64,000 nucleotides of DNA. It comes from an uncultured Sulfurimonas sp. GTDB lineage: Bacteria; Campylobacterota; Campylobacteria; Campylobacterales; Sulfurimonadaceae. The stretch lies in NCBI RefSeq assembly GCF_963662755.1, contig NZ_OY759725.1, positions 1,749,781-1,813,780 on the forward strand. Reading direction: 5' to 3'. The first letter of the stretch is position 1. The number at the start of each line of letters is the position of its first letter. The position numbers and the translations under genes are program-made. This document shows positions 27,865 to 37,970 of the stretch, in pieces. A model generated the notes under the pieces. The model was not told the DNA's origin, made no database searches, and saw nothing but the letters and a program-made list of their open reading frames with translations.

Positions 27865-28200
27865 TTAAAGAACATCGCCTTCTCTTCCGTTAGCTAAACC
27901 AGCTAAGAAAGTTTCCATGTCATATTTTACTCTGTACTCAGGTGTCATGATATGTATAAGAATATCACCTAAATCAATAACAATCCAGTCTCCACTTTCA
28001 TCAACATTATTGAATTTTTCAGCTGGTTTTATATCATCTTTTAGATGGTTAAGTAGTGCTGCAGTATGTTTTGGTCCTAATGAAGATGCAATGATTGCAT
28101 ATTCAACAAAGTAGTTTTTCTTTCTAAGATCAAATACCTCTATGGCTTCAGCCTTATTTTTGTCTAGTGAGTGAATGATATTATCTATTCTTGATTGCAT
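27865..28200 (-). CDS. rsfS: Ribosomal silencing factor RsfS
   Basis: RsfS binds ribosomal protein L14 and blocks subunit joining in slow growth. The 111-residue protein has the family core LRKKNYFVEYAIIASS, GDWIVIDLGDILIHIMTPE and YDMETFLAG. I choose the ATG at 28200 because AAGGAA stands five bases upstream; a start at 28236 would add 12 residues and lack such a site. It overlaps the 3' end of nadD by 20 bases, and nadD-rsfS is a common bacterial pair. Confidence 0.94.
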   Translation of the reverse strand: MQSRIDNIIHSLDKNKAEAIEVFDLRKKNYFVEYAIIASSLGPKHTAALLNHLKDDIKPAEKFNNVDESGDWIVIDLGDILIHIMTPEYRVKYDMETFLAGLANGREGDVL

Positions 28201-28732
28201 TTTGTTCCTTATAGTATTGTTGAATTTCATCTGCACACACTTGTGGCAGTTTTGTTTTGTCCATATTTTGTCTTAAAGCGGTTGATGAAACATCAACATC
28301 TATGCTTAAATGTATAAAATTCTCTGGTATTTCCAAAGAATCTCTAGAAGCAACTATAAAAGTTACCAACTCTTTTAATTCATCGTAGTTTGACCACTTC
28401 TCAAGAGATTTAAGATTATCAGCACCTATGGTTAAATATATTTTTTTATATTTTTTTAAAAGATGTTTTACGCTCTTTATAGTAGGCGTTTTTATACTTT
28501 TTGAAGCCTCAAAATCATCTACTTCAACATTCTTAAAATCACTAAAAATCTTCTTTAACCATTTTAGTCTTAACTCGCTAGGAGCAAAAGATTGTGATTT
28601 AAAAGGATTTAAATAAGTTGGCATGACAATAACTTTGTCAATCTCTTTCATGTTCGCTAAAGCCTTGATAATTGCCTCGTGAGCGATGTGTGGTGGATCA
28701 AAAGAGCCACCATAAAGTGCAATAGTTTTCAT
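28181..28732 (-). CDS. nadD: Nicotinate-nucleotide adenylyltransferase NadD
   Basis: NadD makes deamido-NAD from nicotinate mononucleotide and ATP. The 183-residue protein has the nucleotidyltransferase motifs GGSFDPPHIAHEAI (HxxH) at the N-terminus and VDVSSTALRQNM (the SSTxLR ATP-binding site) near the C-terminus. A GGGAAG ribosome site precedes the ATG, and TATAAT lies further upstream on the minus strand near 28755. It is followed by, and overlaps, rsfS. The length is slightly shorter than the 200-215 residues usual in other phyla. Confidence 0.94.
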   Translation of the reverse strand: MKTIALYGGSFDPPHIAHEAIIKALANMKEIDKVIVMPTYLNPFKSQSFAPSELRLKWLKKIFSDFKNVEVDDFEASKSIKTPTIKSVKHLLKKYKKIYLTIGADNLKSLEKWSNYDELKELVTFIVASRDSLEIPENFIHLSIDVDVSSTALRQNMDKTKLPQVCADEIQQYYKEQNAIKNR

Positions 28733-28808
28733 AGGCTTCCCAAATTTAAAGCGAATTATATCTAGTTTTAGATAAAATAATTAAATTTTTTTAATTTTAG
28801 GAAATATA

Positions 28809-29810
28809 ATGGCACTTAAGATAGCAATAAACGGATTTGGTAGAATTGGTCGTTGTGTAGCTCGTATTGCAGCTACAAGAAATGATGTTGAAATAGTAGC
28901 TATAAATGATATGGCAACTATGGATATGATGCTTTATTTATTAAAGAATGATTCTGTTCATGGAACATTTAAAAGTGAAGTAGCTCAAATTGATGAAAAT
29001 CATATTAGTATTGATGGACAAAAAATTAGAATTTTTAGTGATCGTGATCCTAAAAAACTCGCTTTTGCAGATTGTGGTGCAGATATGGTTTTAGAGTGTA
29101 CAGGTGTTTTCTTAACTCAAGAATCAGCACAAGTTCACATCGATAAAGGTGTCCCTAAAGTTCTTTTCTCTGCTCCATCAAAAGATACTCAAACAGATAC
29201 TTTTGTAATGGGTGTAAATGAAGAAAAATATAATGGACAAAAAATAGTTTCAAATGCTTCATGTACTACAAACTGTTTAGGTCCAATTGCGCGTGTATTA
29301 GATGATGCTTTTGGCATAGAAAAAGGTCTAATGACTACAATTCACGCATATACAAATGATCAAAATATCTTAGATGTAAAACACTCAAAAGATAAGCGTC
29401 GTGCTCGTGCAGGTGCTATAAATATGATTCCTACGACAACTGGTGCTGCTAAAGCTATCAGTCTTGTTATGCCACAACTTAAAGGTAAACTTCATGGTCA
29501 GAGTGTTCGTGTTCCAACTCCTGATGTTTCAATGGTTGACTTAAATGTTGTAGTTGGAAAAAACACAACAAAAGAAGAAGTTACTGCCGTATTTAATGAA
29601 GCTGCAAACAACAGACTTAAAGGTCTTTTGCTGATGGATAAAGAGATGAGAGTTTCTCAAGATTTCGTTGGATGTGAATATAGTTCAATTGTTGCAGAAG
29701 ATTTAACGCAAGTAATTGGTGGTGATATGATTAAAATTATGGCTTGGTATGACAACGAATGGGGTTATTCAATGAGACTTATTGATATGGCTATCCACAT
29801 TAGTAAATAG
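28809..29810 (+). CDS. gap: Glyceraldehyde-3-phosphate dehydrogenase
   Basis: GAPDH interconverts glyceraldehyde 3-phosphate and 1,3-bisphosphoglycerate. 333 residues with the NAD-binding start INGFGRIGRCVAR, the active-site SNASCTTNCLGP (catalytic Cys about 153) and WYDNEWGYSMR at the end. AGGA precedes the ATG. It leads the gap-pgk-tpiA cluster, spaced by nine bases from pgk. The acidic D (AINDMATMDM) after the second strand usually marks NAD preference. In an autotroph this cluster would run mostly in the gluconeogenic direction; this is inference. Confidence 0.98.
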   Translation: MALKIAINGFGRIGRCVARIAATRNDVEIVAINDMATMDMMLYLLKNDSVHGTFKSEVAQIDENHISIDGQKIRIFSDRDPKKLAFADCGADMVLECTGVFLTQESAQVHIDKGVPKVLFSAPSKDTQTDTFVMGVNEEKYNGQKIVSNASCTTNCLGPIARVLDDAFGIEKGLMTTIHAYTNDQNILDVKHSKDKRRARAGAINMIPTTTGAAKAISLVMPQLKGKLHGQSVRVPTPDVSMVDLNVVVGKNTTKEEVTAVFNEAANNRLKGLLLMDKEMRVSQDFVGCEYSSIVAEDLTQVIGGDMIKIMAWYDNEWGYSMRLIDMAIHISK

Positions 29811-29819
29811 GATAAAGAT

Positions 29820-31022
29820 TTGGAACTACTAAATATTAAAAACTTAGATTTGTACGCTAAAAAAGTTTTCATTAGATGTGATTTTAATGTACCTATGGAT
29901 GAGTTTGGAAATATCTCAGATGATAGAAGAATCCGCTCAGCTATTTCAACTATTCATTATTGTTTAGATCAAAAATGCTCTGTAATCTTGGCATCTCATC
30001 TTGGTCGTCCAAAGGGTGAAGTAGATAAAAAATACTCTTTAGTTCCAGTTGCTAGAAGAATTCATCATCTTCTAAAAAGAGAAGTTATTATGGCTAAAGA
30101 TGTTGTTGGTGAAGATGCAATATCTAAGGCTGCAGCACTTAAAGAAGGAGAAGTTCTTCTTTTAGAAAATCTTCGTTTTGAAGCTGGTGAAACAAAAAAT
30201 GACGAAGAACTTTCAAAAAAATTAGCATCTATGTCTGAGATTTATATAAATGATGCTTTTGGTGTTAGTCATCGTGCTCATGCATCTGTAGAGGGAATCG
30301 CTCATCTTTTTGATGAAAAGCATAAAGCAGCTGGATTCTTATTGGAAAAAGAGATTAAATTTTTTGGAAAACTTATTGATAACCCTGTCCGTCCATTTGC
30401 AGCTATTGTTGGCGGATCTAAAGTTTCTGGAAAACTAGAAGCTCTAGTTAACCTACTTCCAAAAGTAGATAAAATCTTCATAGGCGGAGGTATGGCTTTT
30501 ACATTTTTAAAATATATGGGCTATGATATAGGTGCTTCTTTGGTAGAAGATGATTTATTAGAAGATGCTGGTCATATTATGCAAGAGGCTAAAAAACTTG
30601 GAGTTAAGTTTTATCTGCCTGTAGATGTTATTGCAGCTGAAAAATTTTCAGCAGATGCAGTAAGCAAAATTGTTACAGCACAAGAAATTCCAGATGCTTG
30701 GATGGGTCTTGATATAGGACCTGCTACTGTTAGACTTTATCGTGAAGGTTTAAATGACGTTCAAACTATTCTTTGGAATGGACCTATGGGCGTTTATGAG
30801 ATGGAAAAATATGCTAGAGGTTCAAGTAAAATAGCTCACTTCGTTGCAGATAGTTATGCTACAACTGTAGTTGGTGGAGGAGATACTGCTGACTTAGTTC
30901 AACGTGTAGGCGTTGATGAAGAGATGAGTTTTATCTCAACAGGTGGAGGAGCTTCACTAGAGCTTCTTGAAGGTAAAATACTTCCTGGTGTAGCACAGCT
31001 AGCCATAAGTGAAGAGGCTTAA
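29820..31022 (+). CDS. pgk: Phosphoglycerate kinase
   Basis: PGK transfers phosphate between 1,3-bisphosphoglycerate and ADP. 400 residues, with the N-domain [21 protein letters not shown] and the C-domain [13 protein letters not shown] and [14 protein letters not shown]. The start codon is TTG, since AGGA is six bases before it and there is no ATG nearby. It is separated by three bases from tpiA, and the three genes form one operon. The weak start codon could lower its yield relative to gap. Confidence 0.97.
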   Translation: MELLNIKNLDLYAKKVFIRCDFNVPMDEFGNISDDRRIRSAISTIHYCLDQKCSVILASHLGRPKGEVDKKYSLVPVARRIHHLLKREVIMAKDVVGEDAISKAAALKEGEVLLLENLRFEAGETKNDEELSKKLASMSEIYINDAFGVSHRAHASVEGIAHLFDEKHKAAGFLLEKEIKFFGKLIDNPVRPFAAIVGGSKVSGKLEALVNLLPKVDKIFIGGGMAFTFLKYMGYDIGASLVEDDLLEDAGHIMQEAKKLGVKFYLPVDVIAAEKFSADAVSKIVTAQEIPDAWMGLDIGPATVRLYREGLNDVQTILWNGPMGVYEMEKYARGSSKIAHFVADSYATTVVGGGDTADLVQRVGVDEEMSFISTGGGASLELLEGKILPGVAQLAISEEA

Positions 31023-31025
31023 AGT

Positions 31026-31739
31026 ATGATTATAGCTGCAAATTTAAAAACAAATTTAACTCGTAAACAAACTAAAGAGTATGTAAAAGAGTTAGAATTT
31101 TGTTTAAATAAAAAAGAAATCACTCAAGAAGTTTTAGTTTTTCCTGCACTAACTTCGCTTGATGCTCATGAGGGAAAAGTTATTATAGGTTCTCAAAATG
31201 CTTATGCAACAAAAAATGGTGCATTTACTGGAGAAATTGGACTAGATCATTTAGATGAGTTTGGTATAAAAACTATTTTGATTGGACATAGTGAACGTCG
31301 TCATATTTTGGGTGAATCTCAAGCAGATATAGTAAAAAAATTTAACTTCTATAAAGAACAGGGTTTTAAGATAGTTTATTGTGTTGGCGAACCTCTAAAT
31401 ATTAGAGAAGCTGGTGAAGAAACTATGATGAAATATATTTCATCTCAATATGAAGGCATAGATGCTGATTACAAAAATCTTATAATAGCATATGAACCAG
31501 TTTGGGCAATTGGAACAGGATTAACTCCAACTTTAGAAGATATAGAAGCTGTACATCAAGAACTAAAGAAAAAATCATCTGCACCACTTCTTTATGGTGG
31601 TAGTGTAAAAATAACAAATGCCAATGAAGTTTTAGAACTTAAAAGTGTAGATGGAATATTAGTTGGAGGTGCAGCACTTTATGTTGAACATTTCTGCACA
31701 ATGTGTGAGTATGCACAAAATATAGAGAGTAAAAAATAA
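31026..31739 (+). CDS. tpiA: Triose-phosphate isomerase
   Basis: TPI interconverts dihydroxyacetone phosphate and glyceraldehyde 3-phosphate. The 237-residue protein is slightly short, as in related bacteria. Catalytic residues are visible: Lys in AANLKTN (where the usual Trp before Lys is Leu), His in IGHSERRH, Glu in AYEPVWAIGTG, and the phosphate loop LYGGSVK with GILVGGAAL. It follows pgk by three bases and is the last of the gluconeogenic trio before fabI. Confidence 0.97.
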   Translation: MIIAANLKTNLTRKQTKEYVKELEFCLNKKEITQEVLVFPALTSLDAHEGKVIIGSQNAYATKNGAFTGEIGLDHLDEFGIKTILIGHSERRHILGESQADIVKKFNFYKEQGFKIVYCVGEPLNIREAGEETMMKYISSQYEGIDADYKNLIIAYEPVWAIGTGLTPTLEDIEAVHQELKKKSSAPLLYGGSVKITNANEVLELKSVDGILVGGAALYVEHFCTMCEYAQNIESKK

Positions 31740-31815
31740 AAAATATCAACTGCTTGCCTAAGTATTCTTTTAAGGGAAACCAAGCACGTTTGATGAAATA
31801 AAATTAAGGAAATAA

Positions 31816-32637
<822 letters not shown>

Positions 32638-32647
32638 TATAAAAATA

Positions 32648-32682
32648 ACTATAAACTGATTATTATTTAATCAGTTTATAGT
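32648..32682. terminator. Perfect 15-bp hairpin after fabI
   Basis: ACTATAAACTGATTA pairs exactly with TAATCAGTTTATAGT around the loop TTATT. It stands 10 bases after the fabI stop and 57 before the next start. The plus-strand 3' side is AGTAAAAA rather than T-rich, so it may be a stabilising stem or a terminator of unusual type. Confidence 0.6.
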
Positions 32683-32738
32683 AGTAAAAATAGCATCTTC
32701 TGTGTCATAATCTTCATATCAAAAAATAAGGAATTTAA

Positions 32739-33401
32739 ATGAAACTTATAAAAATTAGTATAGTAGCAGCTTTAATAGCATCTGCTGCATTTGCAGAAGA
32801 ATCAAAATCGGATTTTGGTGTTAGTGCTAATGTAGCAATGACAAGTAACTATATCTGGAGAGGTATGACTCAAAGTGATGATTCAGCAGCAACTCAAGGT
32901 GGATTTGATCTAGATTATAAAGGTTTTTATGTCGGAACATGGGGATCAAATGTTCAATTTGCAGGAAGCGATGCATCTATGGAACTTGATCTTTATGGCG
33001 GTTATAAAAACGATATTTCAGGCGTAGAATACGATGTAGGATATATACAATGTGCGTATCCAAACGATTCAAAAGCTTTAAATATTGGTGAAGCTTATCT
33101 TAGCTTGGGTTATGACTTTGAAGTTATAGCTGTTAGTGCTAAGTACAATTTAGGGATTCAAACTGATGATACAGATCCTGAAAATGCTTATGAAGGATCT
33201 CTTAGTATTCCTGTTCCTATGGAGATAAGCATAGATGCAACTGTTGGTAACTATGAAAATGTCGGTGTTTACTACTATGCAGGTGTTACAAAAACTTATG
33301 AAAAGTTTGATTTTACACTAGCATATAGCGGAATGAATTATGAAACATCTGGAGTAGATAGCGAAAATAACGTGATTGCTACAATTTCTGCAAGCTTCTA
33401 A
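32739..33401 (+). CDS. TorF-family putative outer-membrane protein
   Basis: The 220-residue protein has a signal peptide (KLIKISIVAALIASAAFA) and the family start VSANVAMTSNYIWRGMTQS, followed by GGFDLDYKGFYVGTWGSNV and repeated beta strands ending in ATISASF. This is the Gcw_chp/TorF group of small outer-membrane barrels with unproven function. AAGGAA precedes the ATG. It stands alone between fabI and a peptide-transporter permease. One Cys in the barrel (YIQCAYP) is unusual for an outer-membrane protein. Confidence 0.85.
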   Translation: MKLIKISIVAALIASAAFAEESKSDFGVSANVAMTSNYIWRGMTQSDDSAATQGGFDLDYKGFYVGTWGSNVQFAGSDASMELDLYGGYKNDISGVEYDVGYIQCAYPNDSKALNIGEAYLSLGYDFEVIAVSAKYNLGIQTDDTDPENAYEGSLSIPVPMEISIDATVGNYENVGVYYYAGVTKTYEKFDFTLAYSGMNYETSGVDSENNVIATISASF

Positions 33402-33451
33402 AATAACTCTATATTTAACTCTCTTTTCCTCTTTAGAGAGTTAAATTTTGC

Positions 33452-33457
33452 TATAAT
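33452..33457 (+). promoter_or_regulatory. -10 element giving a predicted near-leaderless mRNA
   Basis: TATAAT ends seven bases before the ATG of the permease gene at 33465; the predicted transcript would begin at or one base before the start codon. No Shine-Dalgarno is present. Confidence 0.5.
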
Positions 33458-33464
33458 TTTCTTC

Positions 33465-34424
33465 ATGTTAATTTTATCAAAAAAACTTTTTTATATATTG
33501 TTTATGTTATTACTTATCTCAGTAATCTCTTTTTTGGCGATTCATGCAGCACCAAATAGTTTCTTTGCAGCTGGTGAATTAAATCCAAATATGACAAAAG
33601 AAGCTATAGAAAAATTAAAAGCAGTATATGGTTTAGATAAATCACTTTTTGCTCAATATATTGACTGGGTTAAAAATATATTAACACTAAATTTTGGCAT
33701 CTCTTTTGTAAGCGGTCAGGATGTAAGTGCTGAGATTTTAAAACGTCTTCCAATTACCTTGATTATGAATATAACAGCCTTAATCGCAGTGTTTGTTCTA
33801 TCTCTTTACCTTGGTATAAAAGCAGCCTTAGAGTATGAAAAAAAAACAGATTATATAATTCGCCAAATATCTTTAGTCTCTTTTTCAATGCCATCTTTTT
33901 ATCTTGCACTTTTATTTATAATATTTTTATCATTAAATCTAAACCTTTTTCCAATTGCAGGTCTTCACTCTATTGAAGAAAAAACAGGTTTTGCATACTA
34001 TACGGATATGGCTTGGCATCTAGTTTTACCAATCGGAGTTATGGTGTTTGTCGGTCTTGGAAGTATGATAATTTATATACGCTCTTTAACTTTAGAGATA
34101 TTAAAGAGTGATTATTACTATTTTGCACTCTCTCGCGGACTGAGTAAAAAAAGACTTCTTCGTTACTATATTCTTCCAAATTTATTTCCGCCTATAATTA
34201 CTTTGCTTGGATTATCTCTTCCTGGTTTAATTGGTGGAAGCGTTATTTTAGAGTCTATTTTTGGTATTGAAGGAATGGGACAACTATTTTTTATGAGTGC
34301 TTTAAGTAGAGATTATCCTATAATAATGGGAACTTTAATGATAACAGCATTTTTAACACTTTTAGGTAATATGATTGCGGATTTAATTCTTTTGAAATTA
34401 AACCCGTATATGAGTAGAGGATAA
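33465..34424 (+). CDS. ABC transporter permease, DppB/OppB type, isolated
   Basis: The 319-residue inner-membrane protein is the first-type permease of oligopeptide/nickel ABC importers: six helices, an N-terminal IHAAPNSFF region, LKAVYGLDKSLFAQYIDWV, and the EAA loop FALSRGLSKKRLLRYYILPN that binds the ATPase. The usual second permease, binding protein and ATPases are absent here, so it either pairs with components encoded elsewhere or is a remnant. The coding sequence itself is intact. It has a -10 element placed for a leaderless start and converges on nusA. Confidence 0.9.
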   Translation: MLILSKKLFYILFMLLLISVISFLAIHAAPNSFFAAGELNPNMTKEAIEKLKAVYGLDKSLFAQYIDWVKNILTLNFGISFVSGQDVSAEILKRLPITLIMNITALIAVFVLSLYLGIKAALEYEKKTDYIIRQISLVSFSMPSFYLALLFIIFLSLNLNLFPIAGLHSIEEKTGFAYYTDMAWHLVLPIGVMVFVGLGSMIIYIRSLTLEILKSDYYYFALSRGLSKKRLLRYYILPNLFPPIITLLGLSLPGLIGGSVILESIFGIEGMGQLFFMSALSRDYPIIMGTLMITAFLTLLGNMIADLILLKLNPYMSRG

Positions 34425-34425
34425 A

Positions 34426-34440
34426 AAGCTAAGATAGCTT
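34426..34440. terminator. Short hairpin between convergent genes
   Basis: AAGCTA-AGA-TAGCTT forms a six-base-pair stem just after the permease stop and 12 bases before the nusA stop on the other strand. CTTTAG follows on the plus strand; it is a weak candidate for a bidirectional terminator. Confidence 0.4.
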
Positions 34441-34451
34441 CTTTAGAAATT

Positions 34452-35585
34452 TTAGTTAAATAGTGCTTCTAGTGCGTCTACACCATCTTTAGCTTCTTCT
34501 ACATTTCCATCTTCATTTGTCACTTTATCATTTTCAACAAGCTCTATATTTAGTCCTGTAAGCATAGATGCAAGACGGATATTTATTCCGCTTTTACCGA
34601 TTGCTTTTGATTTTTGATCAGCAGGTAAAGTAATGATGGCTTTTTGAGCTTCTCCATCTTCATCTTTTATGATTTCAACATGAGAGATAATTGCAGGACT
34701 CATTACACGAGATATAAAAAGTTCAGGGATTGTTGTATATTCAACACAATCAATGTTTTCGCCAATTAGTTCTTGACTAACTGCATTGATACGAACACCC
34801 TTAACTCCAACTGTAGCACCGACAGCATCTACTTGAGGATGAGTGCTAAGAAGTGCTATTTTAGCTCTCTCTCCTGGTATACGAGCGCTTCTTTCTATAA
34901 TAACAGCACCATCTGCAATCTCAGGAACTTCAAGAGCTAACAACTCTTCTAAAAATTTTGGAGATGTACGTGATAGTTCTATTTGGATGCCATTTTCTTT
35001 GTCCATATTTACACGACGAACTACAGCTTTTAAGTGATCGCCTTTTTTAAATACTTCACCTTTTATACGGCTTTTCATAGGCAATACTGCACGAACTTCA
35101 TCTACTTCAATATATGTTGCATTGTGAGAGTCAACACTAGTAACTAAACCTGTTACAAGTGTGCCTATTTTTGAATTGTATTTGTTAAAAAGTTCATCTT
35201 CAACAAGTCTTTGAATGTGAAACTCTATCTCTCTATGAAGTTGAGATGCACCAGTTCTTCCATACTCTTCTAAATCGTGCGGAATTTGAAGTTCATCTCC
35301 AAGTTCTACTTGATCATCGTATTCTCTTGCATCTGTTATAGATATGTAAGCGGGAGCTACTTCTTCATCTTGAAGTTTTTCATCATCATCAGCTACTACA
35401 GTAATAGTTTGAATAATTTCTATACGTTTTGTTGCTTTATCAACATTTGCTTCAAAAGCAAAGTTTTTATCAATAACTCTTTTTGCAGTTTGAACAAAAG
35501 CAGTTTTTAATGCTTCTATAACTTTTTCAGGTTGAAGACCTTTTTCATGTGCAATCGCATCAACAATATCTAAAATTTTTTCCAT
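34452..35585 (-). CDS. nusA: Transcription elongation/antitermination factor NusA
   Basis: NusA modulates RNA polymerase pausing, termination and antitermination. The 377-residue protein has the N-terminal polymerase-binding domain (1-125), an S1 domain (GTLVTGLVTSVDSHN, VLPMKSRIKGE), and two KH domains (VGVKGVRINAVSQEL, SKAIGKSGINIRLAS). It lacks the C-terminal acidic repeats of the E. coli protein and ends in an acidic VEEAKDGVDALEALF, which is normal for this phylum. TATAAT on the minus strand near 35661 gives a leader of about 70 bases. Confidence 0.97.
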   Translation of the reverse strand: MEKILDIVDAIAHEKGLQPEKVIEALKTAFVQTAKRVIDKNFAFEANVDKATKRIEIIQTITVVADDDEKLQDEEVAPAYISITDAREYDDQVELGDELQIPHDLEEYGRTGASQLHREIEFHIQRLVEDELFNKYNSKIGTLVTGLVTSVDSHNATYIEVDEVRAVLPMKSRIKGEVFKKGDHLKAVVRRVNMDKENGIQIELSRTSPKFLEELLALEVPEIADGAVIIERSARIPGERAKIALLSTHPQVDAVGATVGVKGVRINAVSQELIGENIDCVEYTTIPELFISRVMSPAIISHVEIIKDEDGEAQKAIITLPADQKSKAIGKSGINIRLASMLTGLNIELVENDKVTNEDGNVEEAKDGVDALEALFN

Positions 35586-35660
35586 AGTTAAATGTCCTAT
35601 TTAAGGTAATCTCATAAAAAACAGTTGTAAAAAATGTGGGATTTCTTATGAAGTGGTGCA

Positions 35661-35666
35661 ATTATA
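35661..35666 (-). promoter_or_regulatory. -10 element for nusA
   Basis: TATAAT on the minus strand, about 75 bases from the nusA start codon. The leader is A/T-rich with AGGA near the start codon. Confidence 0.45.
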
Positions 35667-35705
35667 TCCAAATTAACTTTAATATGACTTTTAGTAGAGT
35701 TTGTA

Positions 35706-35711
35706 TATAAT
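35706..35711 (+). promoter_or_regulatory. -10 element for the HP0268-like/miaB operon
   Basis: TATAAT (within GTATATAAT) on the plus strand gives a leader of about 43 bases that ends with AAGGATATAAAAG before the start codon. Confidence 0.5.
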
Positions 35712-35760
35712 GCAAGACTTTTTATACAGTGAAAATGAAAGAAAACTAAGGATATAAAAG

Positions 35761-36006
35761 ATGGATTTAAAGTTTGCTAGAACAGATATTGATACAAAAC
35801 CAAAAAAAGCTGATTTAGATAAAATCGAAGCAAGTGTTGAAAAAGAAGGAAGTGTAATTTTTTACTTCGATAGAGAAAATTCTCATAAAGATTTACTAGA
35901 ACTTCAAGATTATTTTGAAGAAAAAGGTAAGAGTTTTTATATGAGTGAAGTTAAATTTGGTCTTTCAGATAATGAATATATGTATCAAGTACATATTATT
36001 AGCTAG
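35761..36006 (+). CDS. HP0268-like small nuclease family protein
   Basis: The 81-residue protein resembles Helicobacter pylori HP0268, reported as a metal-dependent nicking endonuclease and purine-specific RNase. Shared features I can see are a KFARTDI-like start, FYFDRENSHKDLLELQDYF (matching the HKDML-type helix of HP0268), EEKGKSFYMSEV and the final YQVHII. It is followed after 52 bases by miaB, the same order as HP0268-HP0269. Activity is an inference from remembered similarity. AAGGA precedes the ATG. Confidence 0.75.
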   Translation: MDLKFARTDIDTKPKKADLDKIEASVEKEGSVIFYFDRENSHKDLLELQDYFEEKGKSFYMSEVKFGLSDNEYMYQVHIIS

Positions 36007-36058
36007 GAAAACAGATGAATATTCTCACCAAAGGTGAAGCTTTATTTGAGATGAGTAA

Positions 36059-37354
36059 ATGAAACTTTTTATTGAAACATTAGGTTGTGCTATGAATTCA
36101 CGTGATTCTGAGCATATGATTGCTCAGTTGAGTGAAAAAGAGGGCTATGAAACTACTACTGATGTTAAAGAAGCTGATCTTATCCTGATAAATACCTGCT
36201 CTGTAAGAGAAAAACCAGTAGCTAAGCTTTTCTCAGAACTTGGTGTTTTTAAAAAAAATAAAAAACCAGATGCTAAGATTGGTGTTTGTGGATGTACAGC
36301 ATCTCACCTTGGCGAAGAGATAATAAAAAGAGCACCTTATGTTAACTTCGTTTTAGGAGCTAGAAATGTCTCAAAAATCACAGAAGTCCTTCACAAAGAT
36401 AAAGCAGTTGAGATAGATATTAATTACGATGAGAGTGAGTTTGCTTTTGATGACTTTAGAACATCCCCATATAAAGCTTTTATAAATATTTCCATCGGAT
36501 GCGACAAATCTTGTACTTACTGTATTGTTCCAAAAACTCGTGGTGATGAGATATCTATACCAGATGCACTTATTATTAAAGAGGCTCAAAGAGCTGTAGA
36601 AAATGGTGCTAAAGAGATTTTTCTTTTAGGTCAAAATGTAAACAATTATGGACGTCGTTTCTCAGGTGAACATGAAAAAGTAAATTTCTCAGAACTTCTT
36701 CGTAGACTCTCAAAGATAGAAGGTTTAGAGCGTATTCGTTTTACTTCTCCACATCCTTTTCACATGGATGATGAGTTTATAGAAGAGTTTGCTAAAAATC
36801 CTAAAATTTGTAAATCTATGCATATGCCACTTCAAAGTGGTTCTAGTAAAGTTTTAAAAGACATGAAAAGAGGTTACTCAAAAGAGTGGTTTTTAAATCG
36901 TGTAGAAAAACTTCGCTCAGTCTGTCCAGAAGTTAGCATCTCTACTGATATTATCGTCGCTTTTCCAGGTGAGAGTGATGAAGATTTTGAAGATACTTTG
37001 GATGTTATGAAAAAAGTTAGATTTAATCAAATCTTTTCTTTTAAATACTCAGCTAGACCAGAAACTGAAGCACAATACTTTACAAATACTGTAGATGAAG
37101 AGGTAGCATCTTATAGACTTACAACACTCCAAAATCTTCATACTGAAATTTTAGATGAGATAAATGCATCTTCACTTGGTAAGACATATAGAGTTTATTT
37201 TGAAGATCTTATTCAAGATTTTTATGTAAGTGGAAGAAGTGATGATAACATCGTTGTAAAAGTTAAGGGTTCTGATGAACTTTTAGGAGAATTTAGAGAT
37301 GTTAAGATAACTTCCATAGGAAGAACGATTTTAACAGGGGAAGTAGTTGCGTAA
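36059..37354 (+). CDS. miaB: tRNA-2-methylthio-N6-isopentenyladenosine synthase MiaB
   Basis: MiaB adds a methylthio group to i6A37 in tRNAs that read UNN codons, using two iron-sulfur clusters. The 431-residue protein has the N-terminal domain with [21 protein letters not shown] and CGCTAS (the three Cys for the auxiliary cluster), the radical SAM motif [12 protein letters not shown] (about 145) and a C-terminal TRAM domain ([16 protein letters not shown]). It is distinguished from RimO, also in this window, by the N-terminal spacing. Downstream it overlaps the DUF374 gene by eight bases. Confidence 0.96.
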   Translation: MKLFIETLGCAMNSRDSEHMIAQLSEKEGYETTTDVKEADLILINTCSVREKPVAKLFSELGVFKKNKKPDAKIGVCGCTASHLGEEIIKRAPYVNFVLGARNVSKITEVLHKDKAVEIDINYDESEFAFDDFRTSPYKAFINISIGCDKSCTYCIVPKTRGDEISIPDALIIKEAQRAVENGAKEIFLLGQNVNNYGRRFSGEHEKVNFSELLRRLSKIEGLERIRFTSPHPFHMDDEFIEEFAKNPKICKSMHMPLQSGSSKVLKDMKRGYSKEWFLNRVEKLRSVCPEVSISTDIIVAFPGESDEDFEDTLDVMKKVRFNQIFSFKYSARPETEAQYFTNTVDEEVASYRLTTLQNLHTEILDEINASSLGKTYRVYFEDLIQDFYVSGRSDDNIVVKVKGSDELLGEFRDVKITSIGRTILTGEVVA

Positions 37355-37970
37355 AAAGATTTCTAGATATCTTGCTCTTCTTTTCATTCCTTTTATAGCA
37401 TCTATGCTTATTAGGCTTATCTATCTAACAAATAAAAAAAATTTCCATGTTACTAAAATTATCGAAGATGAACCACTTATCTTCGCATGTTGGCATGGGG
37501 AACTCTTAATGTTTTCGCACTCTTATATGCACTACAAAGAGAAACCACATGCAAATGTTTTAATCTCTCCTCACTTTGATGGCAAACTAATATCTAAAAC
37601 AATTAAATATTTTGGGCTTACCACAATTGCAGGTTCTTCAAACAAAAATGCTGCAAGAGTTCTTATGAAAGCTATCAAGAGTTTAAAAGATGGTTACGAT
37701 ATCGGCATAACTCCAGATGGACCAAAAGGACCAAGACATGAAGTTGCAGATGGTATAATGGTTATGGCACAAAAAACAAAGGCAAAAGTAGTTTTAATTA
37801 GAATCAAGCCTACAAAATTTTGGCAGTTTAATAGTTGGGATAAGTTTGTAGTTCCTAAACCTTTTGGTACTATAAATTTTTATTATAGTGAACCCCTAGA
37901 TATTAGTGATATGCAACTCGAAGATGCAAGAAGCTATCTTAAAGAGAGGTTAGAAAATTATGCGATCTAG
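37347..37970 (+). CDS. DUF374 lysophospholipid acyltransferase-family protein
   Basis: This family is related to glycerol-3-phosphate/lysophospholipid acyltransferases and is thought to act on lipids or lipid A. The 207-residue protein has an N-terminal membrane helix (8-26), [11 protein letters not shown] and the family-defining [17 protein letters not shown] motif (about 120). It begins with TTG seven bases inside miaB, with GGGGA upstream. It overlaps the next gene by 11 bases. The substrate is unknown. The same gene follows miaB in Helicobacter as I recall. Confidence 0.85.
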   Translation: MRKKISRYLALLFIPFIASMLIRLIYLTNKKNFHVTKIIEDEPLIFACWHGELLMFSHSYMHYKEKPHANVLISPHFDGKLISKTIKYFGLTTIAGSSNKNAARVLMKAIKSLKDGYDIGITPDGPKGPRHEVADGIMVMAQKTKAKVVLIRIKPTKFWQFNSWDKFVVPKPFGTINFYYSEPLDISDMQLEDARSYLKERLENYAI

